Of a stretch of DNA of 5,648 nucleotides, positions 1-5,648 are shown in pieces. The position numbers and the translations under genes were made by a program. Origin of the DNA: Cellvibrionaceae bacterium. Lineage in GTDB: Bacteria > Pseudomonadota > Gammaproteobacteria > Pseudomonadales > Cellvibrionaceae. The stretch lies in contig JALUYN010000660.1 in NCBI GenBank assembly GCA_027012915.1, positions 1 through 5,648 on the forward strand. The letters are read 5' to 3'. Position 1 is the first letter of the stretch. Each line of letters begins with the position of its first letter. The notes under the pieces were generated by a model that worked only from the letters and a program-made list of their open reading frames with translations, was not told the origin of the DNA and searched no databases.

Positions 1-38
1 TAATTTAATCAAAACCACTTATCGTCGCGCAAAACCCT

Positions 39-65
39 TAAAGTTCGCGCTGTTGCGGACGATAA
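39..65 (+). promoter_or_regulatory. sigma-28 (FliA) promoter of the chemoreceptor gene
   Basis: Seen: TAAAGTTC at 39-46, an 11-nt spacer, then GACGATAA at 58-65. The enterobacterial FliA consensus is TAAAGTTT-N11-GCCGATAA, so each box matches 7 of 8 positions and the spacer is exact. Transcription would begin near 72-74, giving a leader of about 95 nt before the receptor start at 168. Chemoreceptor genes are classic late flagellar (class 3) genes read by this sigma factor, so the position and the gene agree. The start site itself is inferred. Confidence 0.85.
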
Positions 66-95
66 AAAAAGATGCGGCTGCGACTTTCGTCTATA

Positions 96-149
96 CTGCA
101 GCCCCTGGATTTCGCAGGGAAGCACTGCAGCTCTGCCTGATGCCATCAG
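96..149 (+). other. leader hairpins upstream of the chemoreceptor
   Basis: Seen: CTGCAG (96-101) and CCCTG (103-107) can pair with CAGGG (115-119) and CTGCAG (125-130). This gives an 11-bp interrupted stem closed by a 7-nt loop. Directly after it, CTGAT (137-141) pairs with ATCAG (145-149) across a 3-nt loop, a few bases before the ribosome-binding site (155-162). Both lie inside the predicted 5' leader. They could affect mRNA stability or ribosome access, but no known riboswitch is recognised and chance structure is possible. Confidence 0.35.
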
Positions 150-167
150 ATACTGAGAGAGACCGCT

Positions 168-2186
168 ATGCGCATTACAATTTCAACCAAAATCATCGCA
201 GGCTACGCCCTGGCCATCGTATTATCTCTGGGCATTTTGGTTGTGGGACTACTCGGAATCAACCGCATTAACGAAGGGCTTGGCAACATTGTCAACGAGT
301 CCATGCCCATGATTCAGTCGGTGGGTGAAGCCACCAACAGCATGCTCACAGCCGACTTGGATGTCATGCGCTTTATCAGGCTCGAAGACCTTCAATGGGC
401 CCAGGACATCGAAGATGACATCAACCACCAACAACAACTCTCCAGCGAGCTGAGCGGCCAGATTCAAGAGATAGCCAGCAATCACCCGCAACTCAATCAG
501 GCAGCTCAACCTATCGGCCAGCAATTTTCAGACTTTTACAGCGCAGCCAAAGCTACTATCGACAGCCATCGCCAGAGCTTGGAAAAACACGCCGCCGTCA
601 CCAATCAGCGCGAGACGGCTTTCGACCTGTCTGACACCCTGGTAGATATTACCTACGACATTCAGGCCCACCCCTTAGTAGAAGCGGAAGACGCTCTTAT
701 TGAAGCGTCTGTGCGCATGCAATCCAGCGTGGACTTCTTTCTCGATGCTGTGACCGACGCCCTCAACGAAAGCACGCTTGACGCAGCGGAAAGCGCAGAA
801 AACCTGATTCTCAATGAGCTGGAGAACCTCGAAGTACGAACCCTGGCAACTTTGGAAACGGCAGGACTCAGCAAAGATCCCAAACTGCTGGAATTCAAAT
901 CCCTGATGAAGAGCGAGTTTAAAGAGGCACTACTCGGCGGGAACGGCGTTCTGAATAAGCTTCGCAACGAAATTAATCAGCGTCACACCACCGAAGAACT
1001 GAAATCCGAGATGGACATCAAGAGTCTGGACCTGCGCAACACTTTGATGGAGTTTTCAGCGCTGGTAGAGAAAATTTCAGATGAAGAAATCCGAGCCGAT
1101 GCGGAAAGCGCTGTTACCAATAGCACAAGACTGCTCACTGTTTTTAGCATCATAGTGGTATTGGCCTTGAGCGCCATCGCCTTCCTAATCACCCAATCGA
1201 TTCGCAAGCCTTTAAAGCATATTGTTGACAACATTTTGCAGGTCGCCACCGGCGATCTGCGCCGCAGCTTTAAGGTAGAGAGCAACGACGAGCTGGGCGA
1301 TCTCTCCCAGTCCATGCAACAGCTGGTAGACACATTGCGCAGCATGATCGACAAGATCAACACCAACTCCTCGCAACTGGCCACGACCGCGGCAAGCACC
1401 ACCGAGATTTCCAGCAGCAGCTACAACAACATCAACAACCAAACTGAGCAAACCAGCCGCGTCGCTGTATCCGTGCAGGAAATGAGCGCCACCGTGGCAG
1501 ACGTAGCGCAAAGCGTCAGCAACACTCTAGAGCAGGTTGAAAGCACCCACAATGATGTCAACAACGGCGAGCAACTGCTTCACAGTAATATTGAAGACAT
1601 CAATCACCTGGCACAGAACATCGAGCATGGCTCCCAGGTGATTGAGCGCCTAAACGAGAACACCAACAGCATTGGCTCTATTTTGGATGTTATCCGCGGT
1701 ATTGCCGAGCAAACCAACCTGCTGGCCCTCAACGCCGCCATCGAAGCCGCTCGAGCCGGCGAGCAGGGTCGCGGCTTTGCCGTCGTAGCCGACGAAGTGC
1801 GTACTCTGGCCAGCCGCACACAGGACTCTACCGCTGAGATTCAAGAAATGATCATTCGCCTGCAACAGGGCGCCAAAGAAGCGGTCTCAACCATGAGCCA
1901 GAGCCGAGAAGACGCCCAGAACAGCGCCGAGAAGATTGCCGAAGCTGGCCGCATGCTCTCCGAAATCGCCCGATCCGTGGATGTCATCAAGGACATGAGC
2001 ACGCAAATTGCCAGCGCCACAGAGGAGCAAAGCCAGACCGCCAGAGAGCAGAGTGAGATGGTTGGAATTATCTCCGACCTTGCCGGCTCTACCGCCCAGG
2101 GCGCTCAGGAATCTCTGGATGCCAGTCAGCAACTGGCGAGCATGGCGGACACCCAAACTCAGCTTCTGAGCCAGTTCAAGGTATAA
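168..2186 (+). CDS. methyl-accepting chemotaxis protein
   Basis: Transmembrane chemoreceptor that senses a periplasmic ligand and controls the CheA kinase through CheW at the inner membrane. Seen: TM1 about residues 9-31; a periplasmic domain about 32-321 (some 290 residues, apparently all helical); TM2 322-341; a HAMP linker about 342-394 with the DELGDL motif at 374-379; then a long coiled-coil signalling domain. The hairpin tip ([20 protein letters not shown], 514-533, then [12 protein letters not shown]) is essentially the family consensus. From tip Glu532 to the C-terminus is 140 residues, about 20 heptads, which suits the 40H class. The protein ends in QFKV with no NWETF-type CheR/CheB tether. 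The large helical sensor resembles helical bimodal (HBM) or tandem four-helix-bundle domains, which often bind organic acids; that and the ligand are inferred. The start follows a GAGAGAGA ribosome-binding site (155-162), 5 nt before ATG. A sigma-28 promoter lies upstream. Confidence 0.97.
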   Translation: MRITISTKIIAGYALAIVLSLGILVVGLLGINRINEGLGNIVNESMPMIQSVGEATNSMLTADLDVMRFIRLEDLQWAQDIEDDINHQQQLSSELSGQIQEIASNHPQLNQAAQPIGQQFSDFYSAAKATIDSHRQSLEKHAAVTNQRETAFDLSDTLVDITYDIQAHPLVEAEDALIEASVRMQSSVDFFLDAVTDALNESTLDAAESAENLILNELENLEVRTLATLETAGLSKDPKLLEFKSLMKSEFKEALLGGNGVLNKLRNEINQRHTTEELKSEMDIKSLDLRNTLMEFSALVEKISDEEIRADAESAVTNSTRLLTVFSIIVVLALSAIAFLITQSIRKPLKHIVDNILQVATGDLRRSFKVESNDELGDLSQSMQQLVDTLRSMIDKINTNSSQLATTAASTTEISSSSYNNINNQTEQTSRVAVSVQEMSATVADVAQSVSNTLEQVESTHNDVNNGEQLLHSNIEDINHLAQNIEHGSQVIERLNENTNSIGSILDVIRGIAEQTNLLALNAAIEAARAGEQGRGFAVVADEVRTLASRTQDSTAEIQEMIIRLQQGAKEAVSTMSQSREDAQNSAEKIAEAGRMLSEIARSVDVIKDMSTQIASATEEQSQTAREQSEMVGIISDLAGSTAQGAQESLDASQQLASMADTQTQLLSQFKV

Positions 2187-2221
2187 CCTAGGGCCTGTTA
2201 ACACTAATTCTGATGCTTCTG
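2186..2221 (+). repeat. left terminal inverted repeat
   Basis: This arm pairs with 2425-2460 and begins on the last base of the receptor stop codon (TAA, 2184-2186). The outermost bases ACCTAG may be target sequence rather than element. GTTAAC at 2197-2202 is a palindromic hexamer within the arm. Confidence 0.9.
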
Positions 2222-2318
2222 TTGCGTCTCAAATCGCGCCAATCTAGGCGCGAGAAGCGAGTTTAGTGGTTCTAAACGAGCGACGAGCAACAACGAGTGG
2301 CGCGATTTGAGGCGCAAC
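2221..2318. repeat. internal hairpin arm A of the element
   Basis: Seen: 2221-2241 (beginning GTTGCGTCTCAAATCGCG) and 2298-2318 are inverted copies with 20 of 21 positions matching. The middle is poorly paired except for an apical hairpin GTTTAG-TGGTT-CTAAAC at 2261-2277. The arm shares its first base with the end of the left terminal repeat, so the folded strand would branch straight off the terminal stem. Confidence 0.8.
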
Positions 2319-2328
2319 CCGAAGGGCT

Positions 2329-2422
2329 GGGCCTATTTTCGCCCCCAGCTGCGTTGGAATTCGCTTATTTAGAATGACTAAATGGCGCTCATTCCGCCTG
2401 ACTGGGAACAAAAATAGTCTCC
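2329..2422. repeat. internal hairpin arm B of the element
   Basis: Seen: an apical hairpin ATTTAG-AATGA-CTAAAT at 2367-2383, with GGAAT (2356-2360) facing ATTCC (2391-2395). Further out, an approximate pairing of CTATTTTCG...CCCAG (about 2332-2349) faces CTGGG...CAAAAATAG (about 2402-2417). The stem is imperfect with small bulges, so the outer limits are approximate. The tip has the same TTTAG-N5-CTAAA form as arm A. Confidence 0.55.
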
Positions 2423-2424
2423 AG

Positions 2425-2460
2425 CAGAAGTATCAGAATTAGTGTTAACAGGCCCTAGGT
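2425..2460 (-). repeat. right terminal inverted repeat
   Basis: Partner of the arm at 2186-2221. Its outer part overlaps the end of the permease gene: the TAG stop of that gene (2457-2455 on the minus strand) is formed by the CTAG at 2455-2458. Confidence 0.9.
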
Positions 2461-3177
2461 CGCTGTAGGCTCTTTAAGCCTCAGCGATTGCCCTTTGCGG
2501 CTCAACAACCACAACATGGTCGCGGCTCCCAGCCCACTGGCCCCCAATACCATCGTCATTATCATAATCTGATAGCGCACGGCGATTAGAGGTGAAACCC
2601 CGGACAATATCTGTCCAGTCATCATTCCAGGCAATGCCACCACCCCCACCGCCAGCAGGCTATTCACCTGCGGGATCATAGCGGCATGGAATGCCGTAGT
2701 TTTGGCCTTTTCCAAAGATTTTCCCTCGGTTAACTCCGAAGCGTAGCGTTCCGCCGCAAGGCTTATCGCATTCATGGCATTAGAAAAATACATACCCGCC
2801 AAAGGAATAATCACACGGGGCTCGTACCAGGTCTCAACCCCCATGACCAACTTCAGTGAAATCAGCAAATGCACTGCAACCGCAACGCCCAAAGCAATCA
2901 ACGCCGGCTTAAAAAAACCGCGCATTTGCTGTACTGGCCTGACGGAAATCCAGCCTGCAGCAACAATCATCAAACTCAGCACAGCCGCAGTTATCCAGGG
3001 CGAAGGATTGCCAAACAACGCCACCAACACATAACCAACACCAACCAACTGTACTGTCATACGCGCGCTGGCCGAAAGCACCTCAGATATCCTGCCTTGC
3101 CAGTACACATAAATCACACACACCAGCAATACTGGTATCGAGCACCACATTAACGACAACCAGGATATGGTCGGCAT
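2455..3177 (-). CDS. fetB: FetB/UPF0014-family ABC transporter permease
   Basis: Inner-membrane permease of the family that includes E. coli FetB (YbbM, iron export) and plant STAR2/ALS3. Seen: 240 residues with about seven hydrophobic segments (roughly 5-25, 37-56, 59-78, 89-112, 121-141, 164-182, 200-225). It has the family signature PGMMTGQILSG at 183-193, followed by VSPLIAVRYQIMIM at 194-207, and IIPLAGMYFSNAMNA in the fifth segment. E. coli FetB is about 259 residues, so this is full length. The frame stays open upstream to 3279, but the start at 3177 is preferred: GGAAGGGGGA lies just before this ATG, the preceding 34 residues look unlike the family, and the longer form would reach almost to the divergent nuclease gene. 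FetB normally works with the ATPase FetA; no fetA lies on either side. Family assignment is firm; the iron-export role is transferred from E. coli. Confidence 0.9.
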   Translation of the reverse strand: MPTISWLSLMWCSIPVLLVCVIYVYWQGRISEVLSASARMTVQLVGVGYVLVALFGNPSPWITAAVLSLMIVAAGWISVRPVQQMRGFFKPALIALGVAVAVHLLISLKLVMGVETWYEPRVIIPLAGMYFSNAMNAISLAAERYASELTEGKSLEKAKTTAFHAAMIPQVNSLLAVGVVALPGMMTGQILSGVSPLIAVRYQIMIMTMVLGASGLGAATMLWLLSRKGQSLRLKEPTAT

Positions 3178-3299
3178 AGCTCCCCCTTCCAACCGTCTCT
3201 TCAACGGCTCACACAAACCCATTTGATGCAGGGCAACGCCGGCACCATTTAAGCAGCCTATAGTACACTGAAAAGACAACGCGCTATTTAAGGAACACC
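3178..3299. other. divergent intergenic region between permease and nuclease
   Basis: Promoters for both divergent genes should lie here. For the plus-strand nuclease the best -10-like hexamer is TATAGT at 3259-3264 (5 of 6 to TATAAT), but no good -35 sits at 16-18 nt upstream. AAGGAA at 3290-3295 is the nuclease ribosome-binding site. On the minus strand TACTAT (3265-3260) is a possible -10, also without a convincing -35. No clear Fur-type or other operator palindrome was seen. Confidence 0.3.
3181..3190 (-). promoter_or_regulatory. ribosome-binding site that fixes the permease start
   Basis: On the minus strand GGAAGGGGGA is followed by GCT and then ATG at 3177. This strong purine tract decides the start in favour of the 240-residue protein over the 274-residue version starting at 3279, which has no comparable site visible. 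Confidence 0.75.
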
Positions 3300-4703
3300 A
3301 TGGCCACTATTACATTTCTCGGCGCAGCCCAAAAAGTTACCGGCTCCTGCCACCTGCTGGATTCCGAAGCGACCGGGCAGGTACTTCTAGACTGCGGTAT
3401 GCACCAGGGTGGAGACGCCATCGAGCGCCTGAAGAGCGAGGACTTTCAATTCAGTCCGTCGCAAATTTCCGCAGTTGTATTGTCCCACGCCCACTTGGAC
3501 CACTCAGGACTTTTACCAAAGCTGGTCCACCAAGGCTTCCGCGGCGACATCCATTGCACTCAAGCGACTCGAGACCTGTTGGAAATCATGCTGAAAGATT
3601 CCGCAGGGCTTTACGAGCGCGACCTGGAGCGGGAAAACCTGAGACGCGCCCGCAGGGGCAAAAAAGCCATCCAACCCGAGTACAGCAAGCGCGATGTCAA
3701 ACAGGTTTTGTCTCAGTGCGTCACCGCACGGTACGGCGAGAAAGTGCAGCTATCAGAAGATGCACAACTGGTGTTTCATGACGCAGGCCATATTCTTGGC
3801 TCGTCCATTGTTGAAATCACCCTCCATGAGCAAGACACCCACAAACGCGTAGTGTTTTCGGGGGATCTGGGCAAAAAGAGCGCCGCCCTGATGAAAGATC
3901 CTGAAATGCTCAACAAGGCAGACGTCGTGCTAATGGAAGGAACCTACGGTGATCGAAATCATCGCACTCTGGACGACACCTTTGAACAACTGCGAGACAT
4001 TCTTCACGACGCTTGGAACCGCGGCGGCAACGTTATGATTCCCTCATTCGCAGTGGGTCGTACCCAGGAGATCCTGTTCCACCTCGGACGATTGCTGAAG
4101 AGCGGGGAGTTGGACTCCTGGCAGATATTTCTGGACAGCCCCATGGCGATCGAAATCACCAAAATCTATGACCAGTGGATCGAAATCCTTGATCACAAGG
4201 ACACCGACCCACTGTTCAACGGTCAATCCCAGCCACTGCAAACCTTCCTGCCAAATCTTCAGTTTGCGGTAACCCCGGATGAATCCATGGCCATCAACAA
4301 AATTCGTAAAGGTGCGATTATTATTGCGGGCAGCGGTATGTGCACCGGTGGCCGCATCCGTCATCATTTCAAACATCGCATCTGGAATGAACGCAATACG
4401 CTGGTTTTTATTGGGTTTCAGGCATACGGCACACTGGGCCGCATCCTGGTAGACGGCGCCAAACGCATTCGTATGTTTGGTGACGAATACATTGTGAAGG
4501 CCAATGTCGAGACTTTGGGCGGCTTTTCTGCGCACGCAGGGCAAACTGAACTGATCGAGTGGGCCGCCCATTTCAGCAACAAACCGAGGATCTTTCTGGT
4601 CCATGGTGAACCCAGAGCGCTCGACGGCCTCTCGCGAAAACTCTGGCAAGAGCACAAGATCACCAGCGAAATACCCTGCCAAGGTCAAAGCATAGCGTTT
4701 TGA
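3300..4703 (+). CDS. metallo-beta-lactamase/beta-CASP RNA-processing nuclease
   Basis: Predicted zinc-dependent RNA nuclease of the YSH1/CPSF73-like group (COG1236), soluble and cytoplasmic. Seen in 467 residues: an N-terminal lactamase fold with LGAAQKVTGSCHLL at 7-20, LLDCGMHQGG at 29-38 (Asp31), the zinc motif HAHLDH at 63-68, DAGHILGS at 161-168 (His164) and FSGDLG at 186-191 (Asp189). The beta-CASP insert starts near EGTYGDR (213-219) and contains PSFAVGRTQE (248-257) and SGMCTGGRIRHHF (345-357). The C-terminal RNA-specificity part has GFSAHAG (408-414, His412) and VHGEP (434-438). All expected metal ligands are present, and the length is normal for the family, so it should be active. 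The start has AAGGAA at 3290-3295, 4 nt before ATG. Bacterial members cleave RNA in vitro, but their physiological targets are mostly unknown; the substrate here cannot be read from sequence. Confidence 0.95.
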   Translation: MATITFLGAAQKVTGSCHLLDSEATGQVLLDCGMHQGGDAIERLKSEDFQFSPSQISAVVLSHAHLDHSGLLPKLVHQGFRGDIHCTQATRDLLEIMLKDSAGLYERDLERENLRRARRGKKAIQPEYSKRDVKQVLSQCVTARYGEKVQLSEDAQLVFHDAGHILGSSIVEITLHEQDTHKRVVFSGDLGKKSAALMKDPEMLNKADVVLMEGTYGDRNHRTLDDTFEQLRDILHDAWNRGGNVMIPSFAVGRTQEILFHLGRLLKSGELDSWQIFLDSPMAIEITKIYDQWIEILDHKDTDPLFNGQSQPLQTFLPNLQFAVTPDESMAINKIRKGAIIIAGSGMCTGGRIRHHFKHRIWNERNTLVFIGFQAYGTLGRILVDGAKRIRMFGDEYIVKANVETLGGFSAHAGQTELIEWAAHFSNKPRIFLVHGEPRALDGLSRKLWQEHKITSEIPCQGQSIAF

Positions 4704-4728
4704 CCCTTGGGTCCACCCTTTATTTTTT
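4679..4728 (+). terminator. possible terminator overlapping the nuclease stop
   Basis: Seen: 4679-4689 (CCAAGGTCAAA) pairs with 4699-4710 (TTTGACCCTTGG) as 11 base pairs with one bulged C, around a 9-nt loop. It spans the TGA stop at 4701-4703. A T-rich run (TTTATTTTTT, 4719-4728) follows, but 8 nt separate it from the stem, which is longer than in a standard intrinsic terminator. Termination may be partial, leaving read-through into the next gene. Confidence 0.4.
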
Positions 4729-4787
4729 ACAAAGCACGGGGGATACTGCGCCACCAATAACGACTTCGAATACTGACTAGCGACACC

Positions 4788-5108
4788 ATGAAACCATTTC
4801 TGAACACTTCAACCAGCGTTAGTCTGGTGTGGGGCATCACCTTGGCGTTCTTAACGCTGATGGATTGGAACACTCTGCAAAACAATCCCGTCAGCGAGGA
4901 CATCCTCACCCCATTTATCAATCGCCACATCACGGTGAGCACGGCTTCAGGAGAAGCGGCACCGCTAGAAACTCCCGCGCCGCAGGAACAACTTCAATAC
5001 CAAGTAGAATTGAAGTTTAACGGACCGCTTTTTCTACTTTGCTTTTTTGGACCGCCACTAGCGTTCCACGGGCTATCGCGCCTAAGTCGTACCAGCAAGA
5101 AACCATAG
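4788..5108 (+). CDS. small two-segment membrane protein, unknown function
   Basis: Unrecognised 106-residue protein. Seen: a hydrophobic stretch at about 8-25 and another at about 79-97 (GPLFLLCFFGPPLAFHGLSR, 79-98), separated by a polar loop of about 50 residues containing an Ala/Pro/Glu-rich part (ETPAPQEQ, 61-68). The C-terminus is basic (SRTSKKP), which suggests both ends face the cytoplasm with the loop in the periplasm. There is no cysteine lipobox or cleavable signal. No strong Shine-Dalgarno precedes the ATG. It is followed after only 2 nt by the monooxygenase start, so the two are probably co-translated, and it lies 84 nt after the nuclease. It is likely real because of that packing and the membrane pattern, but its role is unknown. 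Confidence 0.7.
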   Translation: MKPFLNTSTSVSLVWGITLAFLTLMDWNTLQNNPVSEDILTPFINRHITVSTASGEAAPLETPAPQEQLQYQVELKFNGPLFLLCFFGPPLAFHGLSRLSRTSKKP

Positions 5109-5110
5109 CC

Positions 5111-5648
5111 ATGCAACTGTCCATACTCGATCAATCGCCGATTCGACAGAGCGGCAATGCCACCCAATCTTTTCAGGAAACTCTAGCACTTGCCAAGCTG
5201 GCAGAATCGCTTGGCTATCACCGATTTTGGGTTTCGGAGCACCACAGCACCGACGCACTGGCAGGCAGCGCGCCCGAAGTATTACTAGGTGCCATCGGCC
5301 AACATACCAGCCGTATTCGCATAGGCTCCGGCGGAATTATGCTGCCCCACTACAGCCCCTATAAGATTGCCGAGATTGCCTCCACCCTTGAGTGCCTGTT
5401 TCCCGGACGAATAGATCTGGGCATTGGCCGAGCCCCAGGCACCGACATGGTATCGGCGAGAGCATTATCCATCGACGGCAAAACACGGTTCGAACACTTC
5501 CCAGAGCAATCGCGACAGCTCCTTAACATGCTCAACAATCCAGCGCACACACCCGCCGTCAATCCAACGCCCCTGAATCCGCCACCGATATGGATGCTGG
5601 GCTCGAGCCCGGACAGTGCTGTACTGGCCGGAGAACTGGGACTGCCTT
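5111..5648 (+). CDS. luciferase-like flavin-dependent monooxygenase (N-terminal part, cut by window end)
   Basis: Member of the bacterial luciferase-like (LLM) TIM-barrel flavoproteins, closest in style to the group-1 oxidoreductases that include E. coli YhbW. These use reduced FMN and oxygen; the substrate is unknown for most. Seen: 179 complete codons with no stop, about half of the usual 320-340 residues. Motifs in order: LSILDQSPI (3-11), FWVSEHHS (39-46), AGSAPEVLLG (51-60), IRIGSGGIMLPHYSPYKIAE (69-88), LFPGRIDLGIGRAPGTD (96-112) and PPIWMLGSSP near the end. These are near-consensus for the subgroup. The start ATG is 2 nt after the TAG of the small membrane-protein gene with no strong ribosome-binding site of its own, which fits translational coupling. 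The stop and C-terminal half lie beyond the window. Confidence 0.92.
   Translation, partial: MQLSILDQSPIRQSGNATQSFQETLALAKLAESLGYHRFWVSEHHSTDALAGSAPEVLLGAIGQHTSRIRIGSGGIMLPHYSPYKIAEIASTLECLFPGRIDLGIGRAPGTDMVSARALSIDGKTRFEHFPEQSRQLLNMLNNPAHTPAVNPTPLNPPPIWMLGSSPDSAVLAGELGLP

Larger units (their letters stand above)
2186..2460. mobile_element. MITE-like non-coding element with long terminal inverted repeats
   Basis: Seen: 2186-2221 and 2425-2460 are inverted copies matching at 35 of 36 positions (one G/A difference, at 2215 versus its partner). The likely element ends are GGCCTGTTAACA at 2192 and its complement ending at 2454, with CTAG on both sides (2188-2191 and 2455-2458). That is compatible with a 4-bp target duplication of the YTAR type used by the IS5 subgroup. 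A TA duplication fits equally, because the outer bases are palindromic. No transposase or other long frame is inside. Two internal hairpin arms (2221-2318 and about 2329-2422) fill the space between the ends. It fills the whole gap between two convergent genes, so it may also work as a transcript 3' structure for both. Family membership is inferred, and no source transposon is visible here. Confidence 0.75.

Noticed and set aside
19..45. A divergent sigma-28 promoter on the minus strand using TTATCGTC as its -10 box.
   Set aside because: At the required 11-nt distance the sequence reads AACTTTAA on that strand, which does not match TAAAGTTT.
53..271. Open frame of 72 codons on the plus strand overlapping the receptor start.
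   Set aside because: It overlaps the promoter -10 region and the first 100 nt of a confident gene in another frame, has no ribosome-binding site and no recognisable domain.
983..1402. Minus-strand open frame of 139 codons, and several similar ones within 249-2204.
   Set aside because: All are antisense to the chemoreceptor coding sequence and have low-complexity Ser/Leu/Ala-rich translations with no family resemblance.
2187..2460. The inverted repeat read as an ordinary bidirectional intrinsic terminator.
   Set aside because: There is no T-tract after either stem, and the length and branched internal structure go far beyond a terminator, although it may still affect 3' ends.
3178..3279. A longer permease start at 3279 adding 34 residues.
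   Set aside because: The added residues do not look like FetB N-termini, and the strong purine tract at 3181-3190 points to the ATG at 3177.
4044..4757. Minus-strand open frame of 237 codons opposite the nuclease gene.
   Set aside because: It lies almost wholly antisense to conserved nuclease motifs; the translation shows no domain, and its openness follows from the codon use of the real gene.
4704..4787. A separate promoter for the small membrane-protein gene starting from TTTACA at 4726-4731.
   Set aside because: No acceptable -10 hexamer lies 16-18 nt downstream.

Overview
The window looks like chromosomal DNA from a motile gammaproteobacterium of moderate GC content. The chemoreceptor, the FliA-type promoter and the overall gene set would suit a marine or soil Pseudomonas/Cellvibrio/Marinobacter-like lineage. 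That placement is an inference from protein style; no rRNA or other taxonomic marker is present.

Layout: (1) 1-167 is an upstream region with a very good sigma-28 (FliA) promoter and a structured leader. (2) 168-2186 (+) is a complete methyl-accepting chemotaxis protein of 672 residues. (3) 2186-2460 is a non-coding element with 36-bp near-perfect terminal inverted repeats and two internal hairpin arms. It resembles a MITE (a non-autonomous transposon derivative) and sits exactly between the stop codons of two convergent genes. (4) 2455-3177 (-) is a FetB/UPF0014-family ABC permease, here without its usual ATPase partner. (5) 3300-4703 (+) is a metallo-beta-lactamase/beta-CASP RNA-processing nuclease, divergent from the permease. 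(6) 4788-5108 (+) is a small, unrecognised protein with two membrane segments. (7) 5111 to the window end (+) is the N-terminal part of a luciferase-like flavin-dependent monooxygenase, starting 2 nt after the small gene and cut by the window edge.

The genes do not form one pathway. The receptor appears to belong to the flagellar/chemotaxis regulon. The permease is a single-gene unit probably linked to metal (iron) export. The nuclease stands alone or is loosely linked to the downstream small gene plus monooxygenase, which look translationally coupled. No defence system, CRISPR array, RNA gene or complete insertion sequence was found. The most unusual object is the structured 263-275 bp element between the receptor and permease genes. 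Deleting it in silico would leave the two stop codons almost touching at a palindromic CTAG-centred site.
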